Part shown: piece by piece, positions 14,956 through 20,082 of the stretch
Numbering within the stretch: the first letter of the stretch is position 1
How the letters are laid out: each line of letters begins with the position of its first letter
Assembly: GCA_900545455.1 (NCBI GenBank)
Contig: UQZF01000032.1
Location: 1 to 20,082 of the forward strand
Direction of reading: 5' to 3'
DNA: 20,082 nt
From: an uncultured Eubacteriales bacterium
GTDB taxonomy: Bacteria > Bacillota > Clostridia > Lachnospirales > Lachnospiraceae
Position numbers and translations under genes: made by a program
Notes under the pieces: generated by a model
What the model saw: the letters and a program-made list of their open reading frames with translations, nothing else
Told to the model about the DNA's origin: nothing
Database searches by the model: none

Positions 14956-15257
14956 GATTCGGTATCAAAACAGACGGCTGTACTTTTATATGTATAATAG
15001 AATTATATTTATATATAGCACCTCCGTTGTCCGAAGCAGGTTGTTCTAAGGACTCTGCTACCGGTTATATCCCCATACGCCATCGATGCAAAGCATACCT
15101 CCTTGTATGCTTGCATCTAAGCCGACATCCTTGTCGGCTTTGGCTTCATAAATAACAGAGTCCTAAGAACAACTAAGCTTCTACCAAAAGTCGTGCTATA
15201 TATAAATATAATTTATTATACTATATGAGACTTTCATGTCTGTTTTGATACCGAAGC
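14956..15257 (-). ncRNA. Large nested stem-loop element (candidate structured RNA or palindromic repeat)
   Basis: The outer inverted repeat is 14956-14975 with 15238-15257 (19 of 20 match). A second, perfect 21-bp repeat is 15001-15021 with 15193-15213. A third, 18 bp with one mismatch, is 15040-15057 with 15156-15173. Inside are two short hairpins, 15085-15117 and 15119-15140. The intervals between outer arms are also partly complementary, so nearly 300 bases can fold into one long branched stem. Orientation is taken as minus because a leftward promoter (15338-15366) would transcribe it into the ispE leader, and because the minus strand shows GGA in both hairpin loops. It contains no convincing ORF. 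It could instead be a MITE-like palindromic repeat. Confidence 0.55.
15085..15140 (-). promoter_or_regulatory. Two tandem hairpins with GGA loops (CsrA-site-like)
   Basis: Minus-strand reading: hairpin A (15119-15140) has stem GCCGAC/GTCGGC and loop AAGGAT. Hairpin B (15085-15117) has stem GCATAC/GTATGC plus further pairing and loop AAGGAG. Against the CsrA SELEX consensus RUACARGGAUGU, B (AUACAAGGAGGU) matches 11 of 12 and A (CGACAAGGAUGU) 10 of 12, both with GGA in a hexaloop as CsrA prefers. CsrA itself is not in this window. Confidence 0.4.
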
Positions 15258-15315
15258 CGCTTTATAACTTAATAAACTTTTTGCTCTACCTGCATTGTGT
15301 ACTGTATTTTGAATT

Positions 15316-15325
15316 TTGTATACAA
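15316..15325. promoter_or_regulatory. Candidate operator of the FCD-type GntR regulator
   Basis: TTGTATACAA is a perfect 10-bp palindrome matching the TNGTNNACNA pattern known for FadR/FCD regulators. It lies just downstream of the predicted start site of the leftward promoter (15338-15366), a repressing position. A weaker copy, TTGTGTACTG, is at 15295-15304. Confidence 0.4.
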
Positions 15326-15337
15326 TCCATAATCCAT

Positions 15338-15366
15338 ATTATATACAATCAATTCTTACAAATCAA
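15338..15366 (-). promoter_or_regulatory. Leftward promoter for the ispE-gntR leader
   Basis: Minus strand: TTGATT (15361-15366), 17-bp spacer, perfect TATAAT (15338-15343). Transcription would start near 15331 and give a leader of about 435 nt before the ispE ATG, including the whole stem-loop element 14956-15257. Confidence 0.5.
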
Positions 15367-15491
15367 CCCGTTAATCATCATAAAATAATTAAGTGCTCAT
15401 TTTTTCAGGAATGATACCGATATATAATATGAATAGGATTAATATTCAAATATTTATATAATGTATCTGCCAAACATTTCTTCACTTAACA

Positions 15492-15636
15492 GTTGTGCAA
15501 ATTTTTCTATATTGCAAGCCGGGTACTTTACTGCCGTCGGTGCTTAGCGGCTGTATTTTCAGCCGCTTATGCAGCCGTTACGTGCAGTAACGTAGCGAGA
15601 GCGTGCCCGGCGGTAATATAAAAAAATTTGCACAAC
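15492..15636. repeat. Second large stem-loop element with nested hairpins
   Basis: The outer 22-bp AT-rich inverted repeat is 15492-15513 with 15615-15636 (one mismatch). Inside it are GCCGGGTAC (15518-15526) with GTGCCCGGC (15603-15611, one G-U), AGCGGCTG/CAGCCGCT around a TATTTT loop, and CGTTAC/GTAACG around GTGCA. It is GC-rich inside and AT-rich outside, the same design as 14956-15257, but without GGA loops or sequence similarity that I can see. It ends about 55 bp before the rightward gene at 15691, so it may be in that gene's leader, act as an insulator, or be a palindromic mobile repeat. Confidence 0.5.
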
Positions 15637-15690
15637 GTCAAGTACTTAATATCAGTTATGCAGATACGCACTTGGAAAGGAGTCCATATA

Positions 15691-16290
15691 ATGAGTGTAA
15701 ACGGAATTACATCAAACAGTTATGACAACCGCACATACGGTACGACATCTAAGACAGACAAGAATACACAGAGCACAACGACCGAATCTAAGAAGAGCAC
15801 ATCCTTCACAAAGGATGCCGCTGTATACGAGGCTTCCGGCACGACAAATGCCAAGTCTAAGAGCAATGCCGCAATCGTGGCTCAGATGAAGCAGGATCTT
15901 GCAGAGCGCACCTCCAAGCTGACCTCTCTTGTATCCGACATGTTCTTAAAGCAGGGAAAGACTTTCGCTTCAAGCTCTGACATGATTAAAGCCCTCGCTA
16001 ACGGCGAACTCAAGGTTGATTCTGCCACGGCAGCTCAGGCAAAGGAGGATATCTCCGAGGACGGCTACTGGGGCGTTAAGCAGACATCCGACCGTATCTT
16101 TGATTTTGCGAAGGCTCTGTCAGGCGGAGACAACGATAAGATGCAGAAGATGCTTGAAGCCTTTAAGAAGGGCTATGAGAAGGCAACAGGTGCTTGGGGA
16201 AAAGAGCTTCCTTCAATATGCAAGGATACCTACGATGCAGTTGAAAAGAAGTTCGACGAGTACTTTAATAAAGATACCTCGGAAGAATAA
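15691..16290 (+). CDS. Conserved soluble protein with GYWGV...WG-LP C-terminal domain
   Basis: The start is ATG at 15691 (MSVNGITSNSYDNRTYG), chosen because AAAGGAG lies 10 bp upstream; the frame is open further left but runs into the stem-loop element. The 199-residue protein has a low-complexity Ser/Thr/Lys-rich N-terminus (1-60) without signal peptide or membrane helix, an amphipathic helical middle (65-110), and a C-terminal helical domain. That domain reads EDGYWGVKQTSDRIFDFAKALSGGD then GYEKATGAWGKELPSI. I recall the same block in uncharacterised proteins of several bacterial phyla, some near flagellar genes, but no function is established. It stands alone, divergent from ispE and convergent with the thioesterase cluster. 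Confidence 0.7.
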   Translation: MSVNGITSNSYDNRTYGTTSKTDKNTQSTTTESKKSTSFTKDAAVYEASGTTNAKSKSNAAIVAQMKQDLAERTSKLTSLVSDMFLKQGKTFASSSDMIKALANGELKVDSATAAQAKEDISEDGYWGVKQTSDRIFDFAKALSGGDNDKMQKMLEAFKKGYEKATGAWGKELPSICKDTYDAVEKKFDEYFNKDTSEE

Positions 16291-16333
16291 TACCTCGCTT
16301 CTGAGTATAACCTGATATTTCAGGCACACAAAA

Positions 16334-16366
16334 ACGGCCGGCGCATCTTAGCTATGCGTCAGCCGT
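16334..16366 (-). terminator. Terminator of the acc/thioesterase cluster
   Basis: Minus strand: ACGGCTGACGCAT ... ATGCGCCGGCCGT, with one internal mismatch region, is followed by TTTTTGTG. It overlaps the last codons of the thioesterase gene (stop at 16352). Plus-strand reading has no T-run, so it is not a clear terminator for the gene ending at 16290. Confidence 0.7.
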
Positions 16367-17125
16367 AAATTCAAATACCGCCATGATATGACCGGCATCA
16401 TTTTTAAATGCAATCGTGATGACCGTCCCATTTCCGTGGCGGTCTTTTTTTATGACCGGATATACCATGCTGTCAGCCTTCACCTGCTCCTTGAACTCAG
16501 CTCTGAGCCCGGTACAGTGCTCGTTGTCCGCCCCGCTAAGGCGCATCGCAAGCTCGGTAAGGCGTACATTGTTGGCATGACCGTTGGTGTCAAGCACATA
16601 AGTCTCTATCCTGCACGGCTCCATATTTACGACATCGGAAGGTATTCTTATCCTTCTCGAAACTGCCACCGTCTGTGGATTTATCCCAAATGGTTCTATC
16701 TTTTGACCAAAATCTTCATTCAGCCATACTCCGCCGCCCTGTGCCATGTCACCTGCAATGTTTTCCGGAACAACGGGCTCCTGTCTGTCGACATTCATGT
16801 ACACCCACATCGTGTCCCCGAGCGCAAGACAGTTGCCGCCCGCGTCGTACATCGCTATGCTCTTGTGCGCGAGCGATGCGCGCATATCATATATGCAGGT
16901 CGCGAGCCTGATTTTCTCGCCCGCGCGCGGCATTCTGAATGCGTTTATCTGCCACGACAGAAGATACCATGTGCATCGTGTTCTTCTCGTGTAGTCAAGT
17001 CCGAAGCCTCTCTCAAGCGCATGCGCATATCCCACGTCCTGAAAAAGTCTCAAAAGTCCGTCCATCGACATCACGCCGTTTCGCTCCGTCTCGCTGAACC
17101 TCACGCTGCATGACATTTCATACAT
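16352..17125 (-). CDS. Acyl-ACP thioesterase (FatA/FatB family)
   Basis: This 257-residue double-hotdog enzyme hydrolyses acyl-ACP to free fatty acid. The first hotdog (1-125) starts VRFSETERNGVMSMDGLLRLFQDV and has TWYLLSWQINAFRMPRAGE. The second (about 155-257) carries the catalytic block DTNGHANN (179-186; Asn181, His183). Bacterial members are the same length. The start overlaps the stop of the upstream flavoprotein gene by one base (TGATG), so the two are translationally coupled. Position at the end of a cluster with accD and accA suggests a role in setting the chain length or release of products of fatty acid synthesis. Confidence 0.88.
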   Translation of the reverse strand: MYEMSCSVRFSETERNGVMSMDGLLRLFQDVGYAHALERGFGLDYTRRTRCTWYLLSWQINAFRMPRAGEKIRLATCIYDMRASLAHKSIAMYDAGGNCLALGDTMWVYMNVDRQEPVVPENIAGDMAQGGGVWLNEDFGQKIEPFGINPQTVAVSRRIRIPSDVVNMEPCRIETYVLDTNGHANNVRLTELAMRLSGADNEHCTGLRAEFKEQVKADSMVYPVIKKDRHGNGTVITIAFKNDAGHIMAVFEFTADA

Positions 17126-17844
17126 CAGACATTGCCCCTTTCATTTTCCCAGAACTTTTTGAGCAGAAGCTTAAATCTTCTCTCGTTAAACGGTGCCACG
17201 CGGAGCCCCGTTATCGTCTCCTCGGAAAGCTCACCCGTTGTGGCGAGCTCTTTTCCCGCATCGACATATTTTTCGAGGTAGACCTCCATTCTGTCATAAA
17301 GCTCAGGGACGGACAAGGTCTTTCCCTGCGGACAAAGAAGTGCATAGTAGTTGCCCGGACCGCATATACAGTCGTACTCCTTGAGAAGCGGATCATATAT
17401 AAGGTCAGTCTGCGCATATCCGCAGGTCGACACGATGATGAACTTCTTTCCGCTCATATCGCCACGGATTCCGTGAAAAGGCTGTCCGACAACGGGTGCC
17501 TGTCCCTCGTAGGTGCACATCATCGAGAGCATTCTGTCCGTGAACACCTTCATGATTCCCGGCATGCCGAAAAAGTAGAGCGGGTAGCTCTCGATTATCA
17601 CGTCAGCCGCGAGAATCTTCTCCTTGAGCGTCGGGATGTCGTCATTTTTTATGACGCACTCGCCCTCGGTGCGCCCCCAGCAGCTAAGACAGCCGAGGCA
17701 CGGCGTTATTTTGCAGTCGCTTATATTGATTTCCTCGACCTCGCAGTCGCCCGCCGCCCTAAGACCGTCGACGAACTTGTGCGCCACCCTTATGGTGCAG
17801 CTCTTCTCCCTGCGCGGGCTGCCGTTCAAAACCAAAACCTTCAT
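17125..17844 (-). CDS. NAD(P)H-dependent FMN reductase-type flavoprotein
   Basis: This 239-residue flavodoxin-fold protein begins with the FMN phosphate loop LVLNGSPRREKSCT (4-17). Next comes a cysteine cluster CLGCLSCWGRTEGEC (about 49-63), as in iron-sulfur flavoproteins and related reductases. Further family features are the VIIESYPLYFFGMPGIMKVFTDR block (about 81-103) and a second flavin-contact region VSTCGYAQ. The spacing CxxCxxC...C may bind an Fe-S cluster or only be redox-active. The substrate is unknown. It lies 51 bp after accA and overlaps the thioesterase start. Confidence 0.85.
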   Translation of the reverse strand: MKVLVLNGSPRREKSCTIRVAHKFVDGLRAAGDCEVEEINISDCKITPCLGCLSCWGRTEGECVIKNDDIPTLKEKILAADVIIESYPLYFFGMPGIMKVFTDRMLSMMCTYEGQAPVVGQPFHGIRGDMSGKKFIIVSTCGYAQTDLIYDPLLKEYDCICGPGNYYALLCPQGKTLSVPELYDRMEVYLEKYVDAGKELATTGELSEETITGLRVAPFNERRFKLLLKKFWENERGNV

Positions 17845-17895
17845 ATTTCCATCCCTTCCAGATACATAATAGAAATTTATCTGCTTTACAGGCTA

Positions 17896-18702
17896 TTATA
17901 CAATGTCTTCATACTTCCCGATTCTGCGGTATCTTCCGTATCTCTCAAGCACGAGCTGCTGCTCCGGCACATTCATAAGCTCAGAAAGCTTCTCGGAAAG
18001 AGCTGCCTTGAGCTCATCCATGAACGGCTCGAGTGCGCACTCAGGCTCACCGAAGTTCTCAGGCTCAGGTATTACCTTCTCGATAATCTCGAGCTTTAAA
18101 AGGTCATCTGCGAACATCTTTAAGTGGTCGGCTGCCTCAGCAACCCTTGATGAATCCTTAAAAAGAATGCTTGCACACGCCTCAGGCGATACAACACTGT
18201 AGTATGCGTTCTCGAGCATCCATACCTCGTCGGCAACCGCAAGTGCAAGCGCACCGCCGCTTCCGCCCTCGCCTGCCATGATTGATATGACAGGTGTCTT
18301 TAATGTCATAATCTCGTAGAGGTTGTCGGCAATCGCCTGACCTGCTCCTCTTCTCTCGGCTCCCGAGCCGCAGCTTGCACCCTGCGTATCGACAAAGCAC
18401 ACTACCGGACGGTGGAATTTCTCCGCCTCCTTCATAAGTCTCTGTGCCTTTCTGTAGCCCTCAGGGAGCACACAGCCGAAGTTCCTGTAGACTCTCTCGT
18501 CGAGGCTGTGTCCCTTCTCTATTCCGATAACGGTGACAGGCATCTCGTCAAGCCATGCGACACCGCCCACAATCGCGTGGTCGTCACCGAAGGTTCTGTC
18601 GCCGTGAAGCTCCATGAAGCCCGTAAAAATTGAATTGATGTAATCCTTCGCTGTCGGCCGGCCTGCCTTTCTGGCACACCGGATTTTTTCGTATGCGTCC
18701 AT
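17896..18702 (-). CDS. accA: Acetyl-CoA carboxylase carboxyltransferase, alpha subunit
   Basis: This 268-residue crotonase-fold protein pairs with AccD to transfer CO2 from biotin to acetyl-CoA, making malonyl-CoA. The motifs are FMELHGDRTFGDD (29-41), VCFVDTQGASCGSGAERRGAG (residues about 101-121) and MAGEGGSGGALALAVADEVWMLENAYYSVVSPE, which forms the oxyanion region. It is shorter than the E. coli protein at the N-terminus, as is usual for Firmicutes forms. GAGGAAG precedes the ATG. It lies 56 bp after accD; accB and accC are not in the window. Confidence 0.94.
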   Translation of the reverse strand: MDAYEKIRCARKAGRPTAKDYINSIFTGFMELHGDRTFGDDHAIVGGVAWLDEMPVTVIGIEKGHSLDERVYRNFGCVLPEGYRKAQRLMKEAEKFHRPVVCFVDTQGASCGSGAERRGAGQAIADNLYEIMTLKTPVISIMAGEGGSGGALALAVADEVWMLENAYYSVVSPEACASILFKDSSRVAEAADHLKMFADDLLKLEIIEKVIPEPENFGEPECALEPFMDELKAALSEKLSELMNVPEQQLVLERYGRYRRIGKYEDIV

Positions 18703-18758
18703 CTTAAATCTTCCTCTTTTCTGCGCCGGTCTGTGCGCGATGATAATATTTTTACACT

Positions 18759-19676
18759 CTAGTTGTGTATCATTCCCATAAGCTTTGAGACTGCTCCCCC
18801 GGTCTTGCCCGGTCTGTGAACAAGCTCACGAAGCTTTAAGTGCTGCTCGTGTGACTTTGCATGGAGCAGATCATCACCTGCTGCCGACTTGTGAATGCGA
18901 AGCATGGACGCAATGTAATGTCTCTGGTCATTACGTCTTACAATGTCGTCAAGGAAACCGTTCTCAAGCTGGAATTCTGCACTCTGGAAGCCCTCAGGAA
19001 GCTTCTCGCCCGTAACCTGCTCGATAACTCGCTTTCCCGCGAAGCCCACAAGGGCACCCGGCTCACCAATGATGACGTCTCCGAGCATTGCAAAGCTCGC
19101 CGTGACACCGCCCGTCGTCGGATCGGTCACGCACACCATGTAGAAAAGTCCCTCATCGCTGTGGAGCTTTACCGCGCCCGATACCTTTGCCATCTGCATG
19201 AGTGAGAGCATTCCCTCCTGCATTCTCGCTCCGCCCGATGCGGCGTAGCCGATTACAGGAAGTCTGTGCTCGATCGCGTACTCAAAAAGTGCCGCAATCT
19301 TGTCGCCGACAACCGTACCCATCGAACCCATCATGAACTTAGGCTCCATGACATATATACAGCACTCGCTTCCCTCTATCGTAGCCGTACCACAGATAAC
19401 GCCCTCATTCTCATGGCTTGTCGCTCTCGCCTTGCTGCTCTTTTCATCATAATCCGGGAAATCAATCGGATTTCCGGTTGTAGCCTCATTCCACAGCTCC
19501 TTAAAGCTTCCGTCATCCGCAAGAAGCTCTATTCTCGCTCTCGCAGGAATTTTGTTGTATTTGCCGCACTTCGGGCATACGAAGTAGTTCTTGGCGAGAA
19601 CGCCCTGAACAACAGGTTCCTTGCATTTCTCGCACGGAACTTCCTTTACCGATGCAAGATATTCCTCTATAACCAA
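18759..19676 (-). CDS. accD: Acetyl-CoA carboxylase carboxyltransferase, beta subunit
   Basis: The start is probably TTG at 19676 (VIEEYLASVKEVPCEKC). AAAGGAG lies about 8 bp upstream, and the frame further upstream would overlap the pmbA-family gene. This gives 305 residues. The N-terminal zinc ribbon is Cys15, Cys18, Cys34, Cys37 (CEKC...CPKC). The core has FMMGSMGTVVGDKI, IGYAASGGARMQEGMLSLMQMAK and VCVTDPTTGGVTASFAMLGD. It forms the carboxyltransferase with AccA. The spacing to the upstream gene is 25 bp and to accA 56 bp, consistent with one transcript. Confidence 0.93.
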   Translation of the reverse strand: MVIEEYLASVKEVPCEKCKEPVVQGVLAKNYFVCPKCGKYNKIPARARIELLADDGSFKELWNEATTGNPIDFPDYDEKSSKARATSHENEGVICGTATIEGSECCIYVMEPKFMMGSMGTVVGDKIAALFEYAIEHRLPVIGYAASGGARMQEGMLSLMQMAKVSGAVKLHSDEGLFYMVCVTDPTTGGVTASFAMLGDVIIGEPGALVGFAGKRVIEQVTGEKLPEGFQSAEFQLENGFLDDIVRRNDQRHYIASMLRIHKSAAGDDLLHAKSHEQHLKLRELVHRPGKTGGAVSKLMGMIHN

Positions 19677-19701
19677 TTTCGTGTCTCCTTTCAACTTTTT
19701 C

Positions 19702-20082
19702 CTATTTTCCGGAAATAAGCACATGTGACACTTCGATGTACGGAACAGCCATGGTTCCGTCACAGAGCACTTCCTTTGAAAGTGCCGTCACATTCTGCAT
19801 CATATCCGCAAGGTTGAAGTTAACCATTGTCTCGGTAACCGCACCCTTTATCTGACCATCCTCCACATAGAAGCTGTTCTTTGCAACTCCCGAGAGTTCA
19901 CCGTTTCCCGACGGCATACCGCAGGAAACAGCTCCGACGATAAGACCTCTCTTAACGCCCTTTATCATATCTGCGAGAGCCACGTCACCGCCCTCTATCA
20001 CGAGGTCGAAGCCCGAGTTCTTCGCGCGCTCAACCTTGCACTTGTTGGCTGCGTAAAGTGATGTCATATAGCTCTTTAAAAC
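19702..20082 (-). CDS. TldD/PmbA-family metalloprotease, C-terminal part (5' end outside window)
   Basis: The frame is open to the window edge and ends with LISGK at 19702. The visible part (about 126 residues) shows the PmbA/TldD C-terminal pattern: NSGFDLVIEGGD, GLIVGAVSCGMPSGNGELSGVAKNSFYVEDGQIKG and MVNFNLADMMQNV. It ends with VPYIEVSHVLISG, typical of the family. In E. coli TldD and PmbA (TldE) form a protease acting on unfolded peptides; in other bacteria the partners mature modified peptides. The zinc-binding part belongs to the TldD subunit, so this PmbA-like piece cannot be judged for catalysis. It is 25 bp upstream of accD in the same direction. Confidence 0.82.
   Translation of the reverse strand, partial: VLKSYMTSLYAANKCKVERAKNSGFDLVIEGGDVALADMIKGVKRGLIVGAVSCGMPSGNGELSGVAKNSFYVEDGQIKGAVTETMVNFNLADMMQNVTALSKEVLCDGTMAVPYIEVSHVLISGK

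Noticed and set aside
15395..15430. Flagellar (sigma-28) promoter for the gene at 15691, from CCGATAT at 15417
   Set aside because: No TAAA-type -35 lies at the right distance. The overlapping TATAAT (15423-15428) also lacks a good -35, so neither is assigned.
17110..18099. Long rightward frame opposite the flavoprotein and accA
   Set aside because: Shadow of two well-identified genes; no motif or start signal.
1..20082. CRISPR arrays, tRNA or rRNA genes
   Set aside because: No regularly spaced direct repeats, and no tRNA or rRNA-like sequence, were seen on reading both strands.

Overview
The window looks like a chromosomal segment of a low-to-moderate GC anaerobic Firmicute, most likely a Lachnospiraceae-type Clostridia. 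The reasons are a flavodiiron protein (FprA), the sporulation signalling gene spoIIR, MEP-pathway isoprenoid synthesis (ispE), a dockerin/fibronectin-III surface protein, an FCD-type GntR regulator directly after ispE, and strong AGGAGG-type ribosome binding sites. The genus cannot be fixed from this sequence alone.

Layout. (1) 1-602: a small membrane-anchored, Lys/Ala-rich protein of unknown function. (2) 881-7690: an accessory 'graveyard'. It holds a dockerin/FnIII surface-protein remnant with two in-frame nonsense codons and a frame break; an ISL3-family insertion sequence with an exact 8-bp target duplication and a broken transposase; a broken ATC-hydrolase-family gene; an intact multi-pass membrane protein; the C-terminal half of a HemN-like radical-SAM protein; and an IS91-family (HUH, Y2) element abutting that truncated gene. 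(3) 7712-8838: a translationally coupled pair, a dCTP-deaminase-fold protein lacking the catalytic Glu plus a coiled-coil two-TM protein, with its own promoter. (4) 9003-14894: a leftward run fprA, DUF1934/ywiB, murI, ddl, spoIIR, gntR, ispE (transcription order ispE to fprA), combining isoprenoid supply, cell-wall precursors (D-Glu, D-Ala-D-Ala), sporulation signalling and oxygen/NO detoxification. (5) 14895-15690: a roughly 800-bp divergent intergenic region with two large stem-loop elements, a good leftward promoter and a GntR-type operator. (6) 15691-16290: one rightward gene for a small soluble protein with a conserved GYWGV...WG-LP C-terminal domain. (7) 16352-20082: a leftward cluster of tldD/pmbA-family protease (partial), accD, accA, an FMN reductase-type flavoprotein and an acyl-ACP thioesterase.

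The most interesting non-coding signals are two. First, leftward transcripts reading toward ispE would contain a roughly 300-nt stem-loop structure that displays two hairpins with GGA in the loop. Their loop regions match the CsrA SELEX consensus at 11/12 and 10/12 positions, so this is a candidate CsrA-binding leader or sponge RNA. Second, a sigma-F-like promoter lies directly after the gntR stop and in front of spoIIR. It is followed by a hairpin that would mask part of the spoIIR Shine-Dalgarno only in read-through transcripts. The best candidate for a new protein system is the Dcd-like/2TM pair.

Two mechanisms explain most of the accessory part: insertion of IS elements and decay by nonsense or 1-base changes. 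Sequencing or assembly error is a competing explanation for the 1-base changes in homopolymers.
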